From Phymatolithon calcareum (lineage: Eukaryota; Rhodophyta; Florideophyceae; Hapalidiales), in assembly GCA_977006965.1 (NCBI GenBank), contig OZ345381.1, positions 1,364,001 to 1,428,000 on the forward strand: 64,000 bases of DNA. The letters are read 5' to 3'. The notes beneath the pieces are model-generated. The model was not told the DNA's origin, ran no database searches, and saw only the letters and a list, made by a program, of their open reading frames with translations. The position numbers and the translations under genes were made by a program. This document shows, piece by piece, positions 52,201-62,014 of the stretch (positions are counted from its first letter, which is position 1; every line of letters starts with the position of its first letter).

Positions 52201-52756
52201 CATAATTGCAGAAGGAAATCGAAGGAGTGTTGTTTGGCACCTGGGCATCAAATCACTGGAAGTGACTATTGAGTCTCTGCCAGTTAGAACCCTGCGAAGT
52301 CCGCTGTCGATTGAGGATTCGACTGAACCAAATCACCCAAAAAGTATGGTGACAAGGGAGCGGAGCAGGAGCTGGAAACATTGAACAAGGTCAAGAAGAA
52401 TACGATCATGTAGGAAAAGCGGCTTAGGAATGAGCTATTACGCGAAGGGAGTTTCAAGAGGAGAAAATAGTCCAAAAAATCGCCTTCCGGAGCGAAGGTC
52501 GACCCTCCCAATAACAAGAATTCAGAAGAGCCGGAATAGGATTCTATGAGCGAGATTGTTTTTTAGGGCACTTCCCGAGGAACTCAGTCAAACTGAAGGT
52601 GGAGATGGGTGATTTAGGAATATGGGCGGAAAGCGCGCAAAAAACGCTACTGGCGAGACCAAGTCGGAACAAGAAAGAAGAGCATGAGGTGGAAAAAGAA
52701 TTTGAAGCAATTCAGCTGAACACAGAGTTATACCTATGAGAACAAATTAGCAAAAA

Positions 52757-52975
52757 GAAGAAGAAATTTAGATTTTTATCTATTTTAATAGATAAAAATT
52801 ATTTTAAAAAATAGTTACCAACAAGTCTGCAGACGCATGAGGCAACTTTGTGAGTGCCAAGAAGCCGTGCATATGGTCTGTTTTGGTTTGCGAGTAGTGG
52901 GTGGGACGCGATCTGGTGGCGTGCAAAAACCTACCTCTGGCCCATAATCGGGCCTCGGTGGGAAGCCAACTTTCC
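52757..52975. repeat. Dispersed direct repeat, right copy
   Basis: Counterpart of 50426-50990. Confidence 0.45.
52772..52799. repeat. Perfect AT hairpin, 13-bp arms, 2-nt loop
   Basis: ATTTTTATCTATT, TT, AATAGATAAAAAT. Confidence 0.85.
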
Positions 52976-53043
52976 TCAAGGTATGATGTCTGTCAAATAA
53001 GTAATTTCCACGTATTTATGTACAACAACTCATGTCCCACGAG

Positions 53044-53070
53044 TGCGGTCAGTCTGACAGACTGACTGCA
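53044..53070. repeat. Hairpin, 13-bp arms, 1-nt centre, one mismatch
   Basis: TGCGGTCAGTCTG, A, CAGACTGACTGCA. Confidence 0.85.
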
Positions 53071-53075
53071 CTTAA

Positions 53076-53213
53076 CTGTCAGTGCAATGACAACGGTATC
53101 GATATTCATCGAGCATCTCGCTTTCGAAGATTAAGATTAGATTAAGATTATATATAATCCTCAAAATGCGACATGCTCGATGCACATCGATACCGTTGTC
53201 TTCTCAGTGACAG
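53076..53213. repeat. Long inverted repeat upstream of CHY gene 1
   Basis: Core arms 53089-53116 and 53173-53200 (28 bp, left starts GACAACGGTATCGAT) differ at two positions. Weaker pairing extends about 13 bp outward. The 56-nt loop is A/T-rich. It lies about 300 bases before the chosen ATG. Confidence 0.9.
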
Positions 53214-53518
53214 TATGATTGCATCGTGTGGAGGACGTCCGCTGTCAGCAACCGATTGTAGCCCAATCTCGAGCAGCACACTTGTACGAACTGCCCGACT
53301 TCACTCGCCACTTTCTCCACAAAACTGGGGCAAAGTTATCCAGCGTTGCACCCGCGCGGGACGGAAAGAGAGGAACATGGTTCCTCATAGCTCACATCTT
53401 ATTCCTGATCTACCCATCGCCCGAACTTATTTTGTGCGGGGAGAGTGATTCTGCCCTTCCCCACTTCTCTCTCGCCGTCATTGGCGACGATGCCCCCAAT
53501 CTTTCGCTGGAGCCTATC

Positions 53519-54835
53519 ATGCTTCCAGATGGCGAAGTTTCGTCTCCTCGACACGTCCCTTCATCGGCGACGAACGATGCCGATTTCGGCGAGCACCTTG
53601 ACGAGGTAACTTTTCGCGCTGACTCCGTCGATCACTTGATGCCGCAACATCTCGTCTCAATTCTCGCATCTACACAACGCCGCTCTCGCACAACTTCGCT
53701 TGCCGACCCATCGTCTGCATCGCGTTCTTTAACGCCGCGACCTTTTTCTTCAACTCATCGCGTTACTACGGGGGAAGAAATGCAGGCGTCGGACTGTGTG
53801 CCTGATAGTGCCTCAGGGTTGCGGGAGGAAATCCAGAGAATCGATCAGAACAGGGCATTGTCTGATGCGGACCAAAATCGTGCCCGACAGCAGCTGTACT
53901 CCGGCGCCTACACTGCTGCGCGTGCCGCCGAAGCCGAACGATTCCGCGCACGGATGGAGGCGCAGCGCTTGACCGTGACGTGGAGCAATCACCACGATCC
54001 TGCTACCGGGGAGCGACTGCGTGGCTGCGAGCACTACCCGCGAAATTGTAAAGTGCGGGCCCCATGTTGCGGAATGTGGGTTGTGTGTCGACACTGTCAC
54101 GACCATCCGGCGGTTGTAATGGATCATGAAATTGACCGTTTTTCCATTACCGAAGTCATGTGCATGTTGTGCTGGCAGGTGCAGCCCGTGGGACGAAAGT
54201 GCGAGAATGCGGAGTGTGGGACAGAATTTGCTCTCTACTATTGCGGCAAGTGCAAGCTCTATGACGGTACACCAGGAAAGGAGATATATCACTGCGAAAA
54301 ATGCGAAATATGTCGAGTTGGAAGTGGATTGGGAAGAGATAACTATCATTGCGATCGATGCAACGCTTGTGTGAATAGGGAGAACGCGGAAGGATACGAG
54401 CATCATTGTATCGAAGGCGCATTGGAAGGAAATTGTCCTGTTTGTAGCGGTCGATTGCAAACGTCGACGAACCCCGTCGTGTTCATGCGGTGTGGTCATG
54501 CCATGCATGATGCATGTTTCAAGTCGTATACCGTGCATAACTATATGTGCCCTCTCTGTAACAAAACGCTGACGAACATGCAGTCGTATTATGGACAGAT
54601 TGATGAGGTGATGGCGACGGAAGATTTACCCGTGGAGTACCGGAACAAGAAGTTGGAGGTGCTTTGTCATGATTGTGATAGGCGGTCTGTGACGGAGTAT
54701 CACTTTACTTACCACAAGTGCCAGGAATGTAAAGGATTCAACACGCGAGTAATCGGGGATCGACCAGAAAGTGAAGAGGTGAGGGTCCTGCCAGCTCGGC
54801 AGAGAGAAAAAGCGCTCGTCAAGAAAGGTGCATGA
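53519..54835 (+). CDS. CHY/CTCHY/RING zinc-finger protein, RCHY1-like E3 ubiquitin ligase (438 aa)
   Basis: Likely a RING E3 ligase of the RCHY1/PIRH2/MIEL1 family that passes ubiquitin from an E2 to substrates. The open frame extends back to 53219 but its first ATG is 53519; an upstream exon is possible. Residues 1-165 are low-complexity Ser/Thr and a charged helix (RARQQLYSGAYTAARAAEAE). The CHY domain starts at about residue 169 (GCEHYPRNCKVRAPCCGMWV, CRHCHDHP). Then come the CTCHY block (YYCGKCKLYDG, YHCEKCEICRVG), the RING at about 306-348 (CPVC...CGHAMH...CPLC) and a zinc ribbon (LCHDCDRRSVTEYHF, YHKCQECKGFNT). All zinc ligands appear intact. A close paralogue lies inverted at 60518-62014. 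No intron is needed inside the domains. Confidence 0.9.
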   Translation: MLPDGEVSSPRHVPSSATNDADFGEHLDEVTFRADSVDHLMPQHLVSILASTQRRSRTTSLADPSSASRSLTPRPFSSTHRVTTGEEMQASDCVPDSASGLREEIQRIDQNRALSDADQNRARQQLYSGAYTAARAAEAERFRARMEAQRLTVTWSNHHDPATGERLRGCEHYPRNCKVRAPCCGMWVVCRHCHDHPAVVMDHEIDRFSITEVMCMLCWQVQPVGRKCENAECGTEFALYYCGKCKLYDGTPGKEIYHCEKCEICRVGSGLGRDNYHCDRCNACVNRENAEGYEHHCIEGALEGNCPVCSGRLQTSTNPVVFMRCGHAMHDACFKSYTVHNYMCPLCNKTLTNMQSYYGQIDEVMATEDLPVEYRNKKLEVLCHDCDRRSVTEYHFTYHKCQECKGFNTRVIGDRPESEEVRVLPARQREKALVKKGA

Positions 54836-56635
54836 AAGACTGATTGTCGGTGAATGATCTTGTAATAGAAAACGCATGGTGACTTGAAAGCAAGAAGAAG
54901 AACGGTAGTTTGGCCAACGCATTGCTTCCCACCTCTCTTCGTAGGTAGATACAGAGTAGAATTGGAGTTAGGGGAAATGTAGATGGCCATGTAGCAGAAC
55001 ACATGTATTTCAATTCTTAGGTAAACAATGATTTAACTCTCCAAGTCCTGTGGTAGAATCTAAGTGTGTATATCCGCGCAGAGGTTCGTGTCAAGAATAA
55101 TTCTTGCAAATGGCTGAGCGCCACTTATCTGCTGTCGCGGCGGATCGCCACAAGAAAAAACAGGATTTATTTCAGGCTCTTTCAGCAAAGGAGAGGGGCA
55201 TTTCATTCGGCTTCCTGTGCGCTCACGGTTCTTGAAAATACTAGGTGAAGGGTACTGAAGAACAACCTAGGCGAGAGCACGCAAATGCAATTCTACATTT
55301 AGTGACTCTGCTCGTTTCTATTGCGAATACTGTTCTATTGGCAAGCATCGTCCAGACTAAATGCAAAGGACCCTCTGGGGGCCATGTCCCTAACCTCGCG
55401 TCACCTCAGGAGATCAGAACTTGCTCATGTTGACAGAGCTGACTTGATCAGAGCGCATGTCTGTTTATTGTCACTGCCACCAATCGTCACATTCACGCAC
55501 CTTGCATCGCATCGATGCCTTGTTCATTGTTCTTTTAAGGGGTTTGTTCTACCCCTAACAATATCTAGGTATTTTATTTGGCTTCGTCGCTCCTTCTCTC
55601 TGTTTGGTCAGTACATAACACAAGATATAGGAGCCCCTTCCTTTCTCGAAAACTTTCTGTTGAAGACCTTTGAACGATTCTCTATTTTCCCTAGCACCAC
55701 GTCCATAAATTTCGAAACTACGAAAGATTTGACCTCTATACACGAAGAGCAACTCAGAACAGTACTTAGAATAATAAACCATGAGAATTGTTCGACTTCT
55801 TTGCTTCGATTATGAATTAAATTAATAAAGTAGTAGATTGGGCTTAACAGGAAGATAAGGTTGATCGGGCAGTCTATATAACTAAGGGTGAGATCGAAAA
55901 GGCCATGACCGGCTCCGGTCACTAATTTTTCCCAAAAGAAGCGAGCGAAAACGCTTCCTCGTCTTCCATCTGAAGCCATCCTCGCTATAGCGGGGGCTAT
56001 ATGGTTTTATCCGAATGTAATTGTCCTTCAGGAATGCGCCTCGAAACTTTTAGTTGCCGAACTAAAATAAGAGACTACACGAAAGTTGTTTAGGTCGGAA
56101 ATGCCATGAAGATTGTACAAAAACATTGCCGTCGTATGACCACATTCTTATTTTTCTTCTTTTCCAGGCCCCGGGAACAATCATCTGTACATCTCTAGAC
56201 TTGCCAGCACAATTCTTAGTCTGGCTGCAGCGCTCTTCAGATTGTGAACAAAGAGAAACCATATGGAGTATATATACGCAACGAGAAATAGGACTGCAGC
56301 TCATGTAGTCAATTGAGGCTGCCCTTACTCACGGGTCATATATGGCGTTGCAGAATAGATAGTTTTACAAAAGATTAAGTTTAGAACTACTCCACTCAAA
56401 AGCAACGAACAGGGCAATAGCTCGAGTTACGGCCTGCAATTTTTATTTTTTGATTTCCCTCTTAGAAGGGCAGAATACAGACATTTGGGACGGGAAAGAC
56501 GATTACGCAGACTTTCATCACTCCGAGGAAACAAGATCGTCACTCTTCGAGCATTCGTGAAAAATGTCACATAAGTCAAAGATGCCTCATATTTTGGAGC
56601 TTCCCTGAGTAACGCGCAAGTTCCCAGGGCAATAA
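54836..56635. other. Intergenic, nothing recognised
   Basis: Several 60-160 codon ORFs on both strands without motifs; nothing supported. Confidence 0.4.
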
Positions 56636-56638
56636 TGC

Positions 56639-56869
56639 TTGTGCGCATCCAAAACCTCCAGACTCGCGGTATACAATATGAGATCTCTTGGAATCTCAGC
56701 GCGAAAGTGTAGCGCATTGAAAGCTCTCAATGCATTCAAGGTTTTGATAGAATCAAGGTGGAGATATGCAGTCGAAATGAGGCCATGGATCCAAAAAATA
56801 CCAACAGCAATTGAAGTAGAGGAGAAAACTTTCTTCGTTCCAATTTTCGGACCAATTTCGAACAACTAA
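56639..56869 (+). pseudogene. LINE RT thumb remnant (same family as LINE-A/B/C)
   Basis: Frame with MRSLGISARKCSALKALNAF then KVLIESRWRYAVEMRPWIQK, IEVEEKTFFVPIFG aligns with LINE-B (FKSLILPKWEYALHVTPLTK, IESAEGLFFKYVFG) and LINE-A. Only about 75 codons remain. Ends and target duplication were not found. Confidence 0.6.
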
Positions 56870-57449
56870 TACTAACGCGACCTTTTGGTGATGACAGGTC
56901 TTCAGATTCGGTTTACATTCCAGACATGTTGACCTTAGTTTCCTTGAGCAGGGAAGCTCAGCAATATCTTTTAATGTCTTGATCTGAAACGAGGAGGGAC
57001 TCCCGAAAGGACCTCATCTGCAATCGGCGATGAAACTGAAGCTTGACATGCTTCCTCGTTTAATCATCACTCTGCGCAACGTACGGGAGCTTTCGAAAAA
57101 CCTCTTTTAAAATACCAGCTGACCGAAAAAGAAACTTCGCAGTCTGCAAATGCAGGGGGCAGCCACTATTCTTCACATGTATTTTTATGACGAGATGGAG
57201 TAGAATCCAACGAAAAAGCTATGAACGAGAGACTGCCATAAAAGCAATAAGTGGGCGGCATCCACGGTTTTCCATCCAACTGTATGCTCCTACGGGAGAG
57301 CTGTCCCAGGCCAAAGCATTGGAATTACTTATTTATTTATTTTTATTCTTTTCTCGGCGCAGTGTTGTTGAACGCAGAAGCAATAAATTATTGTACTCAA
57401 GTTCAGTGAGGAATAAATAACTGGTTATTCCCCGAATTATTGGATCCCT

Positions 57450-57897
57450 CTAGCTACTTTCTGTCGTGATAGCATTGACGTCTTCGATTCCCCATGCACC
57501 CGAGTTATCATGAAGGAACATCTGCTTCTCGAAGTTTGCAGGAATAACGCTTCTTCTTCTGTCATCCAGAGCGTAACCAGCGATAGAGAAAAGCCTCTCG
57601 CACATGTTCGACGTTGGTACAATGAATCGCAAGTCCATGTACTCAGAATCAGAGGAAATAACGCTTTTGCGACGCTTCAATGTGCGCTCGGCGAGCGATA
57701 GTGAACTGTCATCAACAGTCAAACTCACAGCACGGACAACCTTTTTCAATTTCTCGGTAGAATGTTACTCACAAAATTCGTGTAATCCTGTCCAGAATCT
57801 TTTCGTCGCCTTCCACATTTGCAAGTCCACACAGCGGAGTTGGGGTCCGACTGCGTGAAAAACTCATCGCGAACACGCTTACCGACAACTCGCGACA
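57450..57897 (-). pseudogene. Internally deleted hAT transposase
   Basis: From ATG 57897 a frame reads MSRVVGKRVRDEFFTQSDPN then SAVWTCKCGRRRKD, a BED-like N-terminus, stopping near 57750. The next frame (57749-57450) is the hAT dimerisation domain: YMDLRFIVPTSNMCERLFSI, AGYALDDRRRSVIP. The catalytic core is absent. Related in both domains to the element at 12022-13134 but clearly divergent. Confidence 0.65.
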
Positions 57898-57899
57898 TC

Positions 57900-59502
57900 T
57901 TGGCTGCTACCAAACGGTGCTCGCCTGGTCCACAGTTCTCGCTGTACTGTGTTGACCGCCATGATTTTCACAATCCTGGGGGAAATCTTCAATAACCGGA
58001 TCGAAAAAATGAGGAGTCCGCAACCGACACGTCATGCGCTATCGATGACCAACATGTCACATTCTCTTCAAGAATACGTAGACTCAGTCGGGCGTTCTCT
58101 AGTGAATAATGCTTCCAAATAAATACAATAATTGCCGCAACCACGACGATCTCAATAAATACAATAAATATGCGCGACTCAGGAGTAAATTATTGGAACA
58201 ATAATTTAAATAATTACAATAGCAGTTATTTTTTCAATGCTTTGTCCCAGGCCCTGGCGTACAGCCAAAGGTTCACTTTTGTTGCGAGAGTTAAGACACT
58301 GGAACTGATTACCAACTAATCATATATTTGATTGTAGCATCAGAGCTACAATGACCAGCAGCTGAAACGCCTCTCCCTACTGAATGCAGTTATTCAACTC
58401 TAAGCAAAATGAGGAATATGAATTTTGCTGTTATCAACATGTATGAGATTCAAGGAACTGGGCCTGGAGAAATCCAGTACGAAGTTTTTCAAAACTACCT
58501 AGTGCCTCTTTGAAGTACAGTTATCCCCTATTTTTCCGCTATGCTACCGCAGACACCAAAGGAATTTCAATTGATTAAGGATGATTATTGGCCGTTCAGC
58601 TCTCTCATCCTCCTCCTTTGCAGCGTGACTGCACCTAAAGGTGGACCCAGCGTGTGACCTGTGCGACTAAATGACTCCCGTGCTAAAGTTCATTCACGAC
58701 TGCCTTCCGACGGCGACCTTGATGAGCGGTGCTTTATTCCTCGCTATACAAACATTTCTATTGACGACTGATGCCTATTCCACCTGCAACCGCCTCTTTG
58801 CGCGGACTCATTTGGGCGACGTCCTCGTTCGACGTCATACAGACATTGCCAATGGTGTTTGGTCCCTTATTTATCCGTAACGGCTGTTGTAGGCGGACGC
58901 AGATATGCGGTCTTGCCCCCTGCACTTGTGCCTCGTTCTAGGGTAAGTCGGTGACGCACGAATTGTTTTTTTGCAAAGACGACTCAAGCCACGTGCAGAA
59001 GTTTTGCAGCATAGTGCAAAAGTCATGACGTACCTCCGAATCGACTTGTGCAACTAGGCTCACTCGTCAACGGCAGTGGATCGTGACTAATCTGCGTCAG
59101 TGACCCCAGTGGTGAACGTAATGGGTGATCGTAATGGGTGATCGTAATGATCCGTGCCCCATCGTCTGTCTGTTTCCTCACGTTCTTGTACACGTTCCGC
59201 CCGCAACGTCTGAGATCTGCACTCGTGTGTATTGATCTGAGCGGTAACGCTCAACCTGATCTGTCGTGAGCTGAACAGTTTAATTGCTTTGTTGTTTCCA
59301 CACTCTTTCCTTACACTTACGATCTACGGCGCAGAGTTCTTCGAAGGCGTTTTGTACAAATAGCAGAGTTCAGTCCAATGCCCCGATGCGTGCTCCATGC
59401 TTCCTACTTAAGCATGTCAGGACAGTAGCGCACTTCATTTCCAATCCTAGCATTGTCATCAACACCACACTCTCTCTTTCAGCCAGAACTTCAACACAAT
59501 AC
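57900..59502. other. Intergenic; short 13-bp tandem repeat
   Basis: GTAATGGGTGATC is repeated about 2.5 times at 59118-59152. CAATAAATACAATAA is repeated near 58120 and 58155. No gene is recognised. Confidence 0.4.
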
Positions 59503-59604
59503 ATGAAAATCCTTATCCAAGCCTCCCACAGCCTCGTGCGTGGCCAAACTGTTAAACCGGCCAGACCGAGGCCTCAGGGACCGCGCCCGGCACCTGCTGC
59601 ATAG
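59503..59604 (+). CDS. Small proline-rich peptide ORF, PRPAPAA family (33 aa)
   Basis: ATG to TAG encodes 33 residues starting MKILIQASHS and ending KPARPRPQGPRPAPAA. Length and C-terminus match the copy at 10783-10884. The frame is open upstream to about 59284, so an earlier start is possible, but the equal lengths favour ATG 59503. The CT-rich leader before the ATG (CTCTCTTTCAG) could also be a splice acceptor, making this a last exon. Function unknown. Confidence 0.55.
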   Translation: MKILIQASHSLVRGQTVKPARPRPQGPRPAPAA

Positions 59605-60517
59605 CTCGCCGGCTCGAAATATTCAAGTTAAATCCATTTTCGTCTGAATTGCTCAAGAGAATGTCGAGGCAGATTACTGGCTTCACTGTACCTCGACGAA
59701 CTCTGCACCTGGCCAGAGTCGAAACTGCAGTCAACTTCAGTACTTCTTCGGCCCACGCCTGTAAAGGTGTACAATTCCATTTGATTTTACCACCTGCTAC
59801 ATCACTCCTGGAAAATCGATTTGAGCCCAAACAACTCTTTCATCGGCAATTCCGTAGCATATCCTCTATCGTCGCGAACCTCAAAGGCTAAAGCCAAGCT
59901 GAAGAATTTTAGCTTTCCCTTCAGCTCTCATCTTCCGTACTTTTGGCCGATGATTTCGCTAAGTGCGCATTACAAGGCCGTGAATAATCTAGAAGTGCGC
60001 CTATTCACCTCGTATGGGGATTGAAGGAGTCCCAAGTCTAGTATGACTTCAAAAGTAGTTTCGCGGTAGCTCCTAATCTACTCACTGCTACAGTTTAAGA
60101 TTCGGATTGCTAAAAAGGTCATCAGTACTGCTTAACCTTCACAGTGCTTTTTGTATTGCGCGCCAGGGTCCTGTCCGGCAGGTGCTGCTACAATGCGTTA
60201 GGCCAATACCAGGACCAATCTTTGGTGACGTACCGGACCAAGAAGTGGAAGCCGCAGTCAAATTTTGCTAACAATAGGGTCCAATGTTTCTCCCCCTCTA
60301 TCGTGCTAGAAACATTAGAATTAGGCGCTCGAGTCACCGTTACTGTATCATAGCCCCAATAGGGGAACAGGCAAAAATGAATGAATAAATGGAGCTTACC
60401 TCGTCTACGTCTACTAGTACATAAGGGCAAACATTATTGCCGGCAGCAAGCGAACCAATACATCATATAAAAAAACGAAAGCCCTGCCAAATTGATCATT
60501 AAAGCCACATGTCTGCA
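59605..60517. other. Intergenic, nothing recognised
   Basis: No supported gene. Confidence 0.4.
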
Positions 60518-62014
60518 TTAAGAGCTTTCCTCATCACGATTCTCCAATGTCGCTTCACTTTCCCCCGCAGTCTGGCGCTTCAGTACCCTTACTTCCTCAC
60601 TCCCAGCGCGCTCGGCAATAACGCGCGTATTATATCCCTTGCATTCCTGGCATTTGTGGTAAAGAAAGTGGAACGCTGTGATCGACCGCCTGTCACAATC
60701 ATGACAGAGAACTTCCAGTTTTCTCTCTCGATAACCATCTGGAATTTCTTGTGCCGCAACGGCATCATCAATCTCCCGATAATACGGCTCCATATCCGTT
60801 AGCGTCTTACTACAGAGCGGGCAAACGTAGTTATGCTCAATGTACTCATCGAAGCAACGGGCATGCAATGCGTGACCGCACCGCACAAACACGACGGGCT
60901 TCGTCGAAGTTCGCAAACATCCGCTACAAATGGGACAATTGCCATCCAATGATCCCTTAAGACACTGGTGATCATCCTTTCCCGACGTGCCGCTCACGCA
61001 CGCATTGCACTTATCGCAATGAAAAAATTCCTTTCCGGCGCTCTTTCCAATGCGACAAATATCGCATTTGTCGCAATGATAAATCTCCTTGTCAGGACTT
61101 CCATCGTAAAACTTGCATCTTTCGCAGAAATACTTTGCAAACTCCGCCCCACAATCTGCATTTATACATGTCCGACGCACGGGTTGAATGCGCCAACAAA
61201 TCATGCACATGATTTCTGTAGTTGCAAAGCGATCGATTTCATGATCAACGGTCACAGCAGGATGATTATGACAATGACGACAACCCACCCACATTCCGCA
61301 ACAAGCCGCGCGAATTTTGCATTTCCGTGGATAATGTTCGCAACCGTGCAATCGTTCACCAGTGATTTCGTCGTGATGTGTACTCCATGTGACCGTAAAG
61401 CGCTCCGCATGCATGCGGGCACGAAAGGCAGCAGCCTGTGCTGTGCGTTTGGAACGATATGCGCGTAAGTACAGTAATTGCCGTGAGCGATCACGATCGA
61501 CCGCAGAAAGACTCGGATCCAAAGTTATTGCGCGGATCTCATCGCGTAAGGGCGATGCGTCTGCCTCATCTTTGCAATCTGGCGGAACGGAAGGTGGCAG
61601 CCCCAGTGGACGATCGCGCTGTTCGTCCTCATGTCCTACATCGCTTCCGGTACCACCCACGGACTGGGGTATGGAATTGGAGGCGGAACTTATTCGCCCG
61701 GTAGACGATGATGTGGCAGGAAGGGATGCAAAGGAGACGTCGTGTTGCGGTATTAAGTGCTCAATTTGTGGAAAACCGACGGGCAAGACGTCATGCTCCG
61801 CACAGGTTTCAGAAGTAGGTTCAAGTGGTCGGGATGAAACTGCTCTTCGGTTGGGTTGCATTGCGTCCGCCGCATGCGGCGACGGGACCGCAAAGGGCGT
61901 GAGACGATGAGAGGTATTGTGGTCGGAATCATACTCCACTTCCAGACGGGCTGAGCGCGAACGCTTCTGCGCAGGGGCGCTAGCCGCGCCGTCCCGCGTG
62001 CGGGCGTGCCCCAT
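60518..62014 (-). CDS. CHY/CTCHY/RING zinc-finger protein, RCHY1-like, paralogue 2 (498 aa)
   Basis: Minus-strand frame from ATG 62014 (MGHARTRDGAAS) to 60518. The first 170 residues are disordered and include a basic stretch (AQKRSRSARLEVEYD) that may be a nuclear signal; a helix follows (LYLRAYRSKRTAQAAAFRAR). CHY at about residue 224 (GCEHYPRKCKIRAACCGMWV, CRHCHNHPAV), CTCHY (YFCERCKFYDG, YHCDKCDICRIG, FHCDKCNACVSG), RING at about 361-403 (CPICSGCLRTS, CGHALHARC, CPLC) and a C-terminal zinc ribbon. Domain ligands are intact. It shares long near-identical segments with 53519-54835 and the pair is convergent about 5.7 kb apart, so it is a duplication later invaded by TEs. Confidence 0.9.
   Translation of the reverse strand: MGHARTRDGAASAPAQKRSRSARLEVEYDSDHNTSHRLTPFAVPSPHAADAMQPNRRAVSSRPLEPTSETCAEHDVLPVGFPQIEHLIPQHDVSFASLPATSSSTGRISSASNSIPQSVGGTGSDVGHEDEQRDRPLGLPPSVPPDCKDEADASPLRDEIRAITLDPSLSAVDRDRSRQLLYLRAYRSKRTAQAAAFRARMHAERFTVTWSTHHDEITGERLHGCEHYPRKCKIRAACCGMWVGCRHCHNHPAVTVDHEIDRFATTEIMCMICWRIQPVRRTCINADCGAEFAKYFCERCKFYDGSPDKEIYHCDKCDICRIGKSAGKEFFHCDKCNACVSGTSGKDDHQCLKGSLDGNCPICSGCLRTSTKPVVFVRCGHALHARCFDEYIEHNYVCPLCSKTLTDMEPYYREIDDAVAAQEIPDGYRERKLEVLCHDCDRRSITAFHFLYHKCQECKGYNTRVIAERAGSEEVRVLKRQTAGESEATLENRDEESS

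Noticed and set aside
53219-53518. N-terminal extension of CHY gene 1 to 53219
   Set aside because: The frame is open but the first codon is TTG and there is no ATG before 53519; an upstream exon is possible but unsupported.
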